Source: Conyzicola nivalis_A (GTDB lineage: Bacteria > Actinomycetota > Actinomycetes > Actinomycetales > Microbacteriaceae). Taken from it: DNA of 64,000 bases. Location of the stretch: NCBI RefSeq assembly GCF_040548875.1, contig NZ_JBEPSJ010000001.1, positions 434,001 through 498,000 on the forward strand, in the 5' to 3' direction. This document shows positions 1-7,920 of this stretch, piece by piece (position 1 is the first letter of the stretch; every line of letters begins with the position of its first letter). The notes below the pieces were generated by a model. That model did no database searches and was not told the origin of the DNA. It saw nothing but the letters and a program-made list of their open reading frames with translations. The position numbers and the translations under genes were made by a program.

Positions 1-176
1 TCGTGTTCATCACCCCGCTCGCGCTGCTCATCTCCACGCAGGGCGGCCATGTGGGCGAGATCATCGCCGACCGGGTCGTCGACACCCTCATCGGAACGGC
101 CATCGCCATGCTCGTGCTGCTCGGGGCCCTCGCACTGCGCAGGCTCAGGAGACGGCGGGGTTCCGACGCAGCATAA
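1..176 (+). CDS. C-terminal end of a membrane protein, FUSC (fusaric acid resistance) family-like; start outside window
   Basis: Only the last 57 codons are present, in the frame that begins at base 3 and stops at TAA 174-176. The peptide has two hydrophobic stretches, one around FITPLALLIS and one around LIGTAIAMLVLLGALAL, joined by a short segment with DRVVDTLIG. It ends in an arginine-rich tail, as expected for a positive-inside cytoplasmic end. The DR-x-DTLIG pattern between two helices resembles the end of the transmembrane half of FUSC-family aromatic acid efflux proteins. That is inference from a short piece. The 3' end overlaps the convergent methyltransferase gene by 32 bases. Confidence 0.55.
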   Translation, partial: VFITPLALLISTQGGHVGEIIADRVVDTLIGTAIAMLVLLGALALRRLRRRRGSDAA

Positions 177-777
177 GCACGCTGTCGTCGATCGTGCCGG
201 CCGAGCCGTCCGGTGCGGTGACGGGGCGCTCGACCAGCGCCTTCGTGAGCACCGTCCACTCGGCGGGCTCGAGACGCAGCGCCTCGAGCATCTCGTCGGG
301 GGAGGGCAGCTCGACCACCTCGCCTTCGTGCGGCGTGTGGGCGGCCCAGTGCGGAACACCGGCGTGGCCGACGATGAGCAGCAGACCGTCGGATGCCACG
401 GCGGTGGCGGCCCGCCGCAGGATCTCCTCGCGCGGAAGCTCCACGTACGAGTGCAGGAAGCTCGCCGTCACCAGGTCGTACCGGCGCGGCGGCTGCCATT
501 CGGCGAGGTCGGCCACCACCCACTCGATGTCGTCGCCGGGCTGCTGCGCGGCGGCACCGATGGCGATCGCCGACGGGGCGATGTCGACCGCGGTAACCGA
601 CCAGCCGTTGTGCGCCAGCCAGAGCGCGTCGCCGCCCTCGCCGCAACCGAGGTCGAGCGCCGAGCCGGGTGCGACCCCGTTCACCTCGCGCTCGAGCGCG
701 GCGTTGACCCGGCCGCTCCACGTGCGACCCCGTTCGCGGTAGCGGTTCTCCCAGTACTGTGCTGCTTCACTCGTCAT
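145..777 (-). CDS. Class I SAM-dependent methyltransferase
   Basis: The 210-residue protein has a Rossmann-type methyltransferase fold. Motif I is LDLGCGEGGDALWLA (about residues 42-56), followed by an acidic strand end VTAVDIAP, the motif II region WVVADLAEW, and RYDLVTASFLHSYVELP for motif III/IV. It resembles the TehB/thiopurine-type methyltransferases, which act on small molecules; the substrate cannot be read from sequence. The start is set at the ATG at 777 (MTSEAAQYWE) because a GGGTGG-type ribosome site lies just before it and the fold starts there. A longer reading to 834 adds 19 unconserved residues and would run into the promoter of the divergent XRE gene. It converges on and overlaps the FUSC-like gene. 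Confidence 0.8.
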   Translation of the reverse strand: MTSEAAQYWENRYRERGRTWSGRVNAALEREVNGVAPGSALDLGCGEGGDALWLAHNGWSVTAVDIAPSAIAIGAAAQQPGDDIEWVVADLAEWQPPRRYDLVTASFLHSYVELPREEILRRAATAVASDGLLLIVGHAGVPHWAAHTPHEGEVVELPSPDEMLEALRLEPAEWTVLTKALVERPVTAPDGSAGTIDDSVLMLRRNPAVS

Positions 778-843
778 GACACCACCCTGCACGGGCGGGG
801 TAGGCTCTAGCAAATACTCGTGCCGAATCAGCAAGGAGCCACC

Positions 844-1428
844 GTGGCGGAGCTCGCACTGCAGCAGATCGGGCCGCGCCTGAAGAGCTGGCGCCAGAAG
901 CGCAATCTCACGCTCGACGACCTGTCGCGGCTCACCGACATCTCGGCGAGCACGATCTCACGCCTCGAGTCCGGCAAGCGCGCCCCGAACCTCGAACTGG
1001 TCGTGCCGCTCGCCCGCGCGCTGCGACTCGAGCTCGACGACCTCCTGCCGCGTGTCGTGCCCGACCCCCGTGTGCCGCGGGTGACCAAGCGCATCGACCA
1101 GGTCACCTTCGAGCAGCTGTCGCCGGAGTCGTCGCCCAGCCAGGCGGCGAAGGTCACCTTCCCTCCGCCCGAGTCCGGCGCGCTGCCCGACCCCAAGGTG
1201 CACGACGGCTACGAGTGGCTCTACGTGCTCAGCGGCCGGCTGCGCCTCGTGCTCGGCGAGCACGACATCGTGATGGGGCCGGGGGAGGCCGCGGAGTTCG
1301 ACACCCGCACCCCGCACTGGCTGCACTCGGCCGGGCCGGGCCCGACCGAGCTGCTCGCCATCTTCAGCAAGCAGGGCAAACGCATCCACCTGCGGGCAAA
1401 GCCGAGCGGCGCCGCTGCCGGTCTCTAG
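844..1428 (+). CDS. XRE-family transcriptional regulator with C-terminal cupin domain
   Basis: A 194-residue two-domain regulator. Residues about 8-62 form a helix-turn-helix of the Cro/XRE type (LTLDDLSRLTDISASTISRL gives turn and recognition helix). Residues about 115-185 form a small cupin barrel (YVLSGRLRLVLGEHDIVMGP and the downstream HWLH). Proteins of this build bind DNA with the N-terminal domain and sense a small ligand with the cupin. The GTG at 844 is chosen because AAGGAG sits 6-11 bases upstream; an in-frame GTG at 820 lacks such a site. A TAGGCT at 801-806 could be its -10. It is divergent from the methyltransferase gene. The ligand and targets are unknown. Confidence 0.85.
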   Translation: MAELALQQIGPRLKSWRQKRNLTLDDLSRLTDISASTISRLESGKRAPNLELVVPLARALRLELDDLLPRVVPDPRVPRVTKRIDQVTFEQLSPESSPSQAAKVTFPPPESGALPDPKVHDGYEWLYVLSGRLRLVLGEHDIVMGPGEAAEFDTRTPHWLHSAGPGPTELLAIFSKQGKRIHLRAKPSGAAAGL

Positions 1429-1580
1429 CGCGGTCTCCATAGCGCAGGAGGGCCCACTCGCAGAAGCCCCACCCTTTTTTCTGCCCGGGTGCATCCAAAC
1501 AGGGCCCTCCGAGGGAAGTACCTAGTACACGACGCCGCAGCACTCGCTGGTCTACGGCGCAACGACACTAGGAGGATGCA

Positions 1581-2450
1581 GTGCGCAGAACACTGATTGC
1601 CGGCACCGCCGCCGGATGCATCGCCGCGCTGGGGCTCGTCGCAACCCCGGCGAACGCCATCTCACCCACGACCGCAGACCTGTATGTGCTCCACGCGGTT
1701 CCCGACACTCCCGTCGACGTCTACGTCAACGGGGCGCTCACCCTCGACGACTTCCAACCGGGCGACCTCGCCGGACCCCTCGACCTGCCGGCGGGAAGCT
1801 ACTCGGTCGCGATCACGGCGGCCACGGCGACCGACGCGAGCGCGCCCGTCATCGGCCCGATCGACCTCGTGCTGGCGGCCGGCACCAGCTACACGGCGGT
1901 CGCGCACCTCAGCGCGGCCGGCGCACCGACGGCGACGCTCTTCACCAACGACATCGCGAAGACCGCCCCGGGCCAGGGTCGGCTCACGGTGCGGCACGTG
2001 GCCGCGGCACCGTCGGTCGACGTGCTAGCCGGTGGAGCGCCCGTGATCACCGCTCTCACCAACCCGAACGAGGCGAAGCTCGACCTCCCGGCGGGCACGA
2101 TCTCGGCCGCCGTCGCCGCGACGGGCACAACCACCCCGGTGCTCGGACCGACGGATGTCGCGGTGCAGGAGGGCGTGAACACGATCGTCTACGCGTGGGG
2201 CAGCCTCGAAGACGAGAACCTGGCCGTCGCCGTGCAGACCATCGGCGGCCTGCACACGCCTCCCGCCGGAGTCCCGGCGGGCGAGGCCGGACTCGCGGCC
2301 GACAACGGGCCGGTCGGCCTCGGCACCTGGAGCTCCTCGGTGCTCTGGGGATCGACCGGCCTGCTGATCCTGGCGGCCTTCGCCGGGGCGGCCGTGCTGG
2401 CCCGCAGGGCGGCGCCCGTGCGCTCGCGATCGGCTGACGGCGATCGCTGA
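1581..2450 (+). CDS. Secreted, membrane-anchored DUF4397 domain protein
   Basis: The 289-residue protein starts with a Sec signal peptide (hydrophobic about residues 5-24, likely cleavage after ANA26). Two tandem DUF4397-type beta repeats follow, beginning LYVLHAVPDTPVDVYVNG and LTVRHVAAAPSVDVLAGG. A C-terminal transmembrane helix (about 258-275, LLILAAFAGAAVLA) ends in an arginine-rich tail. DUF4397 proteins are extracytoplasmic surface proteins of unknown activity, often next to class F sortases. That is the case here: the sortase gene follows 16 bases downstream, apparently in one transcript. The start is a GTG with a strong AGGAGG eight to ten bases upstream. No LPXTG motif is visible, so its attachment looks helical rather than sortase-catalysed. 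Confidence 0.85.
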   Translation: MRRTLIAGTAAGCIAALGLVATPANAISPTTADLYVLHAVPDTPVDVYVNGALTLDDFQPGDLAGPLDLPAGSYSVAITAATATDASAPVIGPIDLVLAAGTSYTAVAHLSAAGAPTATLFTNDIAKTAPGQGRLTVRHVAAAPSVDVLAGGAPVITALTNPNEAKLDLPAGTISAAVAATGTTTPVLGPTDVAVQEGVNTIVYAWGSLEDENLAVAVQTIGGLHTPPAGVPAGEAGLAADNGPVGLGTWSSSVLWGSTGLLILAAFAGAAVLARRAAPVRSRSADGDR

Positions 2451-2466
2451 AGAACGGAGGGTACGG

Positions 2467-3108
2467 ATGCTTCGCCCGCTCGCACTCGCGGGTGCCGCAG
2501 TCGCGCTCCTCCTGACCGGATGCTCCTTGAACCCAGCCTCGGAGCATCCGGTCCCCACCGGCGCACTGCCCACCGCCGAGCCGAGCCCGACCGCGACGAC
2601 ACCGCCCGTCCCCGAGGTGCCGATCCAGGGCACCGCGAACACCCCGGCACGCGCCGCCGTGCCGCCGGTGCGGGTGACCGTGCCCGACGCCGGCATCGAC
2701 ATCGCGATCGAGCCGGTGGGCGTGCTCGGCAACGGCGAGATGGAGCTGCCAGCAGACACGAGCATCGCGGGCTGGTACGAGTACGGCCCTGACCCGGCGA
2801 GCGCGACGGGGGCGACGATCCTCGCCGCGCACGTCGACTCCCTCGTGTACGGCCTCGGACCGTTCTCCCGCCTGCGGGACCTCGCCGCCGGGGCCCCGGT
2901 CGGCGTCACGACCGCCGACGGCGCGGTGCACCGGTACTCGATCGAGTCGATCACCCGGGTCGCGAAGGAGGAGATCGCGCTCGACACCGTCTTCGACCGC
3001 ACCGGTCCGGCCCACCTCGTGCTGATGACGTGCGGCGGCCAGTTCGACTACGAGACGGGGCACTACCTCGACAACATCCTCGCCAGGGCCGTTCCCGTGG
3101 CCGGGTGA
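2467..3108 (+). CDS. Class F sortase, lipoprotein-anchored
   Basis: The 213-residue transpeptidase has a lipobox-type signal peptide (LLLTGC, Cys19), a Pro/Thr-rich linker, and a sortase barrel from about residue 65. The catalytic His is in LAAHVDSLVYG (His122) and the catalytic Cys in LMTCGGQFD (Cys189), the TCGG signature of class F. Sortases join surface proteins to cell-wall or other amines by cleaving a sorting signal; the substrate of class F enzymes is poorly known. It shares a transcript with the DUF4397 gene before it, with GGAGG upstream of the ATG. Modification by lipid at Cys19 is inferred from the lipobox. Confidence 0.88.
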   Translation: MLRPLALAGAAVALLLTGCSLNPASEHPVPTGALPTAEPSPTATTPPVPEVPIQGTANTPARAAVPPVRVTVPDAGIDIAIEPVGVLGNGEMELPADTSIAGWYEYGPDPASATGATILAAHVDSLVYGLGPFSRLRDLAAGAPVGVTTADGAVHRYSIESITRVAKEEIALDTVFDRTGPAHLVLMTCGGQFDYETGHYLDNILARAVPVAG

Positions 3109-3175
3109 GGGAGGCCGTCGCGAGATGACGAGGCAGGCCTACGATAGAACCCCACCCCAGCAACGGAGCCGCGCG

Positions 3176-3748
3176 GTGACAGACATCTACTCGACCGACA
3201 GCGATGAACAGGCCCTCACGGCCGGCTTCGTCGCGGGCGACGAAGCGGCGCTCGAGGCGGCGTACGCCCGGTGGTCGCCGCTCGTGTACACGATCGCCCT
3301 GCGCTCGCTCGCCGACGTCACCGACGCCGAAGACGTCACGCAGAAGACATTCGTGGGCGCGTGGCAGGGGCGGCGAGGCTTCGACGCGTCGCGCTCACGG
3401 CTGCCGGCGTGGCTCGTCGGAATCGCCAAGAACACGATCGCCGACACCCACGAGGCGCGCGCGAGGCTGCGCAGGCTCGAGGCGGAGCTCGCCGCGAGCA
3501 TCGCCGTGCACGACGAGGCCGCGCCGACCGTCGACATCGCCGACCGGCTCGCCATCGCCGACGAGATCAGCCTGCTCGAGCCCGATGCACAACGGGTCAT
3601 CCGGCTCGCGTTCTTCGACGATCTCACGCACAGTGAGATCTCCGACCGACTGGGGATACCGCTGGGAACCGTGAAGAGCCACATCAGACGCAGCCTGCAC
3701 CGTATGCGCACCAGACTGGAGGTGACCCATGCCGCACCTCGATCCTGA
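3176..3748 (+). CDS. ECF-type RNA polymerase sigma factor
   Basis: The 190-residue sigma-70 family protein carries region 2 (about residues 15-85, with LVYTIALRSLADVTDAEDVT as the promoter-melting part) and region 4 (about 125-180, LTHSEISDRLGIPLGTVKSH as the -35-binding HTH). The spacing and sequence are those of SigK/SigL-like ECF factors. The GTG at 3176 is preferred over an upstream ATG at 3125 because GGAG lies seven bases before it. The gene overlaps the anti-sigma gene by 20 bases, so the two are translated together. It likely controls genes of envelope stress, possibly including the sortase group upstream, but no target promoter was identified. Confidence 0.88.
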   Translation: MTDIYSTDSDEQALTAGFVAGDEAALEAAYARWSPLVYTIALRSLADVTDAEDVTQKTFVGAWQGRRGFDASRSRLPAWLVGIAKNTIADTHEARARLRRLEAELAASIAVHDEAAPTVDIADRLAIADEISLLEPDAQRVIRLAFFDDLTHSEISDRLGIPLGTVKSHIRRSLHRMRTRLEVTHAAPRS

Positions 3749-4445
3749 CACCCTCGCGCTGCTCTCGCTCGGCGAGGCGGTGGCGACCGACGCCGACACC
3801 GCCCACCTCGCCGAGTGCGCGTCGTGCCGCGACGAGATCGAAGCGCTCGCCCTCACCGTGCACGTCGGTCGCGAGTCGCTGACGAGCGAGGCGCTCGTCG
3901 CGCCCGACGCCCGCGTCTGGGCTGCCGTCTCTAGCGAACTCGGCCTCGCGCAGCGCCGGTCTCGCCGGATGCGCGTACTCCCGCTGCTCGTCGCCGCCGT
4001 GACGGCGCTCGCTCTCGTCGTCGGGGGAGCGGCGGTCTGGCAGGCGCTGCGCCCCGCGTCCGACCCTCTCGGGCCCGTCCCCCTCGGGCCCGATCGTCTC
4101 GTCGCGACCGCGGCGCTCGAGCCGTTCCCGGCCTGGCCGACCGCGGCGGGCAGCGCCGTGCTCGAGGAGCACCCCGACGGCACACGATCGGTCACCGTGA
4201 CCCTCGAGGCACCGCCGGCCGACAGCGGGTTCCGCGAGGCCTGGCTGATCAGCTCCGACGCAACCCAGCTCGTCAGCCTCGGAACGATGCGCGGCGGGTC
4301 GGGCACCTTCGACCTGCCTGCGGGGGTCGACACCGCGCGGTTCGATCTCGTCGACGTGTCGGCCGAGGCCGACGACGGCGACGCCGCGCATTCGGGAGAT
4401 TCGATCGTGCGGGGAAAGCTGGAGAGCGCGACAATCGGAGGGTGA
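3729..4445 (+). CDS. Anti-sigma factor, RskA-like
   Basis: The 238-residue single-pass membrane protein has a cytoplasmic N-terminal anti-sigma domain with the zinc-binding HLAECASC pattern (His26, Cys30, Cys33), one transmembrane helix at about 83-104, and an extracytoplasmic RskA/C-terminal domain. That domain shows the typical segments VTLEAPPADSGFREAWLI and LVSLGTMRGGSGTFDLP. RskA-type proteins hold an ECF sigma factor at the membrane until regulated proteolysis releases it. Here the partner is the sigma factor immediately upstream, whose reading frame overlaps this one. The start ATG has GGAGG six bases upstream, inside the sigma gene. Confidence 0.87.
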   Translation: MPHLDPDTLALLSLGEAVATDADTAHLAECASCRDEIEALALTVHVGRESLTSEALVAPDARVWAAVSSELGLAQRRSRRMRVLPLLVAAVTALALVVGGAAVWQALRPASDPLGPVPLGPDRLVATAALEPFPAWPTAAGSAVLEEHPDGTRSVTVTLEAPPADSGFREAWLISSDATQLVSLGTMRGGSGTFDLPAGVDTARFDLVDVSAEADDGDAAHSGDSIVRGKLESATIGG

Positions 4446-5083
4446 GAACACGGGCGTTCCGAGCTGCATCGGCCGTGGCATCCGCGGTCCTTGTGGTGGT
4501 GGGATGCGCTGTGACCGGCTGCGCCCTCGAGCGCCGCGCGCCGGAGGGCCAGAGCCCCGAAGTCGTCGCCGCCGCGGTCGAGGCCGGGCTCGACCGACAG
4601 TGGAAGCTGTCCGGACTCGAGGGGGTGGTCGTGCGGCCGAGGTTCCAGCCGCGACCCGTGATCGGCGCGGGCCAGTGGGCGTCGGAAGTGGGCAGGTGCA
4701 TGGCCGCCTCCGGCATCATGAACTGGGGCTACGACCCCGACGAGGGCCTCTTCATCCCGGGGGATACCCCGACCACCAGCGAGCAGCTGCAGTTCTACTG
4801 GTGTTTCGAGCGGTACCCCACCGTCGATGTTCTCACCCCCGCGCAGATCGACTTCATCTACGACTACTACATGCGCTGGCTGATCCCGTGTCTCGAGAGC
4901 AGCGGCTACGACGTGACGAGCGCACCCACGCGCACCGCGTTCCGTGACGCCGACCCGGCACTCGAGCGATGGAACCCCTACGCCGCTCTCGAGCGGTATC
5001 CGGCGACCCCGGGCGAGCGAGCCGCGCTCGCGGCCAGATGTGCGCCGACCCTCCCGGGTATCGACGGCTGGTCGGAGCAGTGA
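4442..5083 (+). CDS. Putative lipoprotein of unknown function
   Basis: The 213-residue protein has an arginine-containing N terminus, a hydrophobic signal core and a lipobox VTGC (Cys27). The mature part is acidic and rich in Trp/Tyr, with paired cysteines (GRCMAASG, FYWCFERYP, IPCLESSGYD, AARCAPTLP) that could form disulphides outside the cell. I recognise no family. The start is GTG at 4442 and overlaps the stop of the anti-sigma gene (GTGA), so it is probably translationally coupled to it. It may therefore belong to the same envelope-stress operon. No catalytic motif is visible. Confidence 0.75.
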   Translation: MRTRAFRAASAVASAVLVVVGCAVTGCALERRAPEGQSPEVVAAAVEAGLDRQWKLSGLEGVVVRPRFQPRPVIGAGQWASEVGRCMAASGIMNWGYDPDEGLFIPGDTPTTSEQLQFYWCFERYPTVDVLTPAQIDFIYDYYMRWLIPCLESSGYDVTSAPTRTAFRDADPALERWNPYAALERYPATPGERAALAARCAPTLPGIDGWSEQ

Positions 5084-5212
5084 GAATGGGTTGCGCACGG
5101 TCGGGTGCGCCCGGAATAGATTCGGCATGACTTCCGTTGAGAGCAGTACATGCATACGCATAGAGTTGCACGCAGTAGATCTACCCAGGTAACCCGGGAG
5201 GGCACAGGAACC

Positions 5213-6382
5213 ATGAGCACCATCGCCAGCGCATCGAACACAGGCACGGGAATGCAGTTCGGAATCTTCACCGTCGGAGACGTCACCACCGACCCGACCA
5301 ACGACACCACCCCGACCGAGCATCAGCGCATCAAGAACATCCTGACCATCGCCCAGAAGGTCGAGGAGGTCGGCATGGACGTGTTCGCGCTCGGCGAGCA
5401 CCACAACCCGCCGTTCGTGCCCTCGAGCCCGACGACGATGCTCGGCTACATCGCCGCGAAGACCGAGCGTCTCATCCTCTCCACCGCGACCACGCTCATC
5501 ACGACCAACGACCCGGTGAAGATCGCCGAGGACTACGCGATGCTGCAGCACGTCGCCGACGGCCGGGTCGACCTGATGATGGGCCGCGGCAACACCGGCC
5601 CCGTCTACCCCTGGTTCGGCAAGGACATCCGCGACGGCATCCCGCTCGCCATCGAGAACTACGCGCTGCTCCAGCGTCTCTGGCGCGAGGACTTCGTCAA
5701 CTGGGAGGGCAAGTTCCGCACACCGCTGCAGGGCTTCCAGTCCACACCGCGCCCGCTCGACGGCGTCGCTCCCTTCGTCTGGCACGGAAGCATCCGCTCT
5801 CCTGAGATCGCCGAGCAGGCCGCCTACTACGGCGACGGCTTCTTCGCGAACAACATCTTCTGGCCGAAGGAGCACTACATGAAGCTCATCGGCTACTACC
5901 GCCAGCGCTTCGAGCACTACGGACACGGCGCGGCGAGCGAGGCGATCGTGGGCCTCGGCGGCCAGGCGTTTATGGCGAAGAACTCGCAGGACGCCGTCGC
6001 GCAGTTCCGCCCGTACTTCGACAACGCGCCCGTCTACGGTCACGGCCCAACCATGGAGGACTTCACCGAGCAGACCCCCCTCACGGTGGGAAGCCCGCAG
6101 CAGGTCATCGACCGCTACGCCTCGATGCGCGACTACTACGGCGACTACCAGCGCCAGCTGTTCCTCATGGACCACGCCGGCCTGCCCTTGAAGACGGTTC
6201 TCGAGCAGCTCGACCTGCTCGGCGAGGAGGTCATCCCCGTGCTGCGCAAGGAGTTCGCCGAGAACCGTCCGGCCAACGTGCCCGACGGTCCGACGCACGA
6301 GGCGCTCGTCGCCAAGCGCGACGCGGCCCTCCTCGCGGTCGCTGAGCCTGTCGAAGCGCCCGAAGCGGCGGTCGCATCATGA
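5213..6382 (+). CDS. LLM-class flavin-dependent monooxygenase (CE1758 type)
   Basis: The 389-residue luciferase-like TIM-barrel monooxygenase is expected to use FMNH2 and O2 on an unknown substrate. Characteristic segments are MQFGIFTVGDV at the barrel start, VFALGEHHNPPFVPSSP, TTLITTNDPVKIAEDYAMLQ and VDLMMGRGNTGPVYPWFG. The start ATG at 5213 is chosen because GGGAGG precedes it and the upstream in-frame codons are unconserved. Four bases of overlap with the next gene (ATGA) couple it to a dedicated FMN reductase, the typical two-component arrangement. The last 15 residues (VAEPVEAPEAAVAS) are encoded by a REP-like repeat at 6337-6358 and are likely a later addition. Confidence 0.87.
   Translation: MSTIASASNTGTGMQFGIFTVGDVTTDPTNDTTPTEHQRIKNILTIAQKVEEVGMDVFALGEHHNPPFVPSSPTTMLGYIAAKTERLILSTATTLITTNDPVKIAEDYAMLQHVADGRVDLMMGRGNTGPVYPWFGKDIRDGIPLAIENYALLQRLWREDFVNWEGKFRTPLQGFQSTPRPLDGVAPFVWHGSIRSPEIAEQAAYYGDGFFANNIFWPKEHYMKLIGYYRQRFEHYGHGAASEAIVGLGGQAFMAKNSQDAVAQFRPYFDNAPVYGHGPTMEDFTEQTPLTVGSPQQVIDRYASMRDYYGDYQRQLFLMDHAGLPLKTVLEQLDLLGEEVIPVLRKEFAENRPANVPDGPTHEALVAKRDAALLAVAEPVEAPEAAVAS
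6337..6358 (+). repeat. REP-like repeat inside the 3' end of the monooxygenase gene
   Basis: The 22 bases starting GGTCGCTGAGCCTGTCGAAG are the exact reverse complement of 52789-52810 in the exonuclease gene. They share the core CTGAGC-T-GTCGAA with copies in metE (45040) and after pnp (15051). Here it is read as VAEPVEA at the protein C terminus. Confidence 0.75.
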
Positions 6383-7008
6383 CCACCCGCAAGATAGCGG
6401 TCATCGCCGCGGGGCTCAGCCAGCCGTCGTCGACGCGGCTGCTGGCCGACAGGCTCGCGGATGCCACGACTAGACAGCTTCAGTCGCTGGGCGTCGACGC
6501 CGAGGTGCAGATCATCGAACTGCGCGACACCGCACAGGACGTCGTGAACAACCTCATGACCGGATTCCCGAGCCCCAAGCTCGAGGCCGCGATCGAGACC
6601 GTGACCGGAGCCGACGCGCTGATCGCCGTCACCCCGATTTTCACAACGAGCTACAGCGGGCTGTTCAAGTCGTTCATCGACGTGCTCGACCCTGCCGCCC
6701 TCACCGACCTGCCCGTGCTCATCGCCGCGACGGGAGGCAGCGAGCGCCACTCGCTCGCCCTCGACTACGCGATGCGCCCGCTGTTCACCTACCTGCACGC
6801 CGTGGTCGTGCCGACCAGCGTCTACGCCGCGTCGAGCGACTGGGGCAGCACGGGGGATGCCGGTGCGGGGGCCCTGCCCGACCGCATCGACCGCGCCGCG
6901 CGCGAGCTCGCCACACTGGCGAAGGAGTCCGACCGCTCGAGCCGCATGGTCGACCCGTTCGCACTTCCCGCCGGGTTCAGCCCCGTCGGCGGATACGGCG
7001 CGCAGTAG
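6379..7008 (+). CDS. NAD(P)H-dependent FMN reductase (CE1759 type)
   Basis: The 209-residue flavodoxin-fold reductase begins with IAVIAAGLSQPSSTRLLADRL, the phosphate-binding loop of NADPH-dependent FMN reductases. It continues with ALIAVTPIFTTSYSGLFKSF and LPVLIAATGGSERHSLALDY, both standard for the SsuE-like family. It would supply reduced FMN to the monooxygenase whose gene it overlaps by four bases (ATGA). Cytoplasmic, with no signal peptide. The pair closely matches the CE1758/CE1759 gene pair named from corynebacteria, so the functional link is well supported. The oxidised substrate is unknown. Confidence 0.88.
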   Translation: MTTRKIAVIAAGLSQPSSTRLLADRLADATTRQLQSLGVDAEVQIIELRDTAQDVVNNLMTGFPSPKLEAAIETVTGADALIAVTPIFTTSYSGLFKSFIDVLDPAALTDLPVLIAATGGSERHSLALDYAMRPLFTYLHAVVVPTSVYAASSDWGSTGDAGAGALPDRIDRAARELATLAKESDRSSRMVDPFALPAGFSPVGGYGAQ

Positions 7009-7053
7009 GCCGGCCGGGCTGCCGCGCCGGGCGCTGTCTAGGCCGGGCCTGTC

Positions 7054-7059
7054 TAGGAT
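7054..7059 (+). promoter_or_regulatory. -10 element TAGGAT of a leaderless promoter
   Basis: TAGGAT lies six bases before the ATG at 7066, so transcription should begin at the start codon. No ribosome site is present. Confidence 0.55.
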
Positions 7060-7065
7060 CGAGTA

Positions 7066-7920
7066 ATGACGAAGTTCCTGAGACTGGGCCCGGCCGGCAG
7101 CGAGATTCCCGCGATGGAGACGGCAGACGGGGTCGTGCACGACCTGCGTCCGCTGGCCGCCGACATCGACGGCTCCTTCCTCGAGAGCGACGGCCTGCGC
7201 CGCGCCCGTGACCTGGCGGCCGAGCTGCCGGTGCTCGAGGGTGCACGCGAACTCCGCGTCGGACCGCCGATCGCCCGCCCCGGCGCGGTGCTCTGCATCG
7301 GCCAGAACTACGCGGCGCACGCGGCCGAGTCGGGCAACGCCGCGCCCACCGTGCCCATCCTGTTCTTCAAGCACCCGAACACCGTCGTCGGCCCGTTCGA
7401 CGACATCCACGTGCCGCCGCGCGCCGAGAAGATCGACTGGGAGGTCGAACTCGGTGTTGTGATCGGCACGCGCGCCCGGTACCTCGCATCCGAGGCGGAT
7501 GCCCTCGACCACGTCGCCGGCTACGTCGTGAGCCACGACGTCTCCGAGCGCACCTGGCAGAAGGCGGAGTCGGGCGGCCAGTGGTCGAAGGGCAAGATCG
7601 CCGAGACCTTCAACCCGCTCGGCCCCGCGCTCGTGCCCGCCGACGAGATCGACCCGCAGGCGCTGCGCATCTGGTCCACGGTCAACGGCGAGGCCCGGCA
7701 GGACTCGACGACCGCCGACATGGTGTTCTCCGTCGCGAACCTCGTCTGGCACCTGTCGCAGTACGCGGTGCTCGACCCGGGAGACCTGCTCAACACGGGC
7801 ACGCCGGAGGGCGTCGCCATGTCGGGCCGCTTCCCGTACCTCGCCGCAGGCGACGTCGTCGAGCTCGGCATCGAGGGTCTCGGCACCATGCGGCAGCGCG
7901 TGGTGCCCGCCCCGCGCTAG
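7066..7920 (+). CDS. Fumarylacetoacetate hydrolase family protein
   Basis: The 284-residue protein has a small N-terminal domain and the FAH catalytic domain from about residue 75. Key segments are CIGQNYAAHAAESG, PILFFKHPNTVVGP, EKIDWEVELGVVIG (metal-binding glutamates) and TWQKAESGGQWSKGK. Family members are Mg/Mn-dependent and hydrolyse or decarboxylate beta-diketo acids and ureido or acylpyruvate compounds in aromatic and sugar-acid breakdown. The sequence most resembles acylpyruvate/2,4-diketo-3-deoxy-fuconate hydrolase types, but the exact substrate is not decidable. It has its own leaderless promoter, so it need not be part of the preceding operon. The stop overlaps the convergent glucanase stop by four bases. 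Confidence 0.88.
   Translation: MTKFLRLGPAGSEIPAMETADGVVHDLRPLAADIDGSFLESDGLRRARDLAAELPVLEGARELRVGPPIARPGAVLCIGQNYAAHAAESGNAAPTVPILFFKHPNTVVGPFDDIHVPPRAEKIDWEVELGVVIGTRARYLASEADALDHVAGYVVSHDVSERTWQKAESGGQWSKGKIAETFNPLGPALVPADEIDPQALRIWSTVNGEARQDSTTADMVFSVANLVWHLSQYAVLDPGDLLNTGTPEGVAMSGRFPYLAAGDVVELGIEGLGTMRQRVVPAPR

Noticed and set aside
3395..6298. 967-codon open frame on the minus strand
   Set aside because: It runs opposite to the sigma, anti-sigma, lipoprotein and monooxygenase genes and gives no known domain; it is a result of high GC at third positions.
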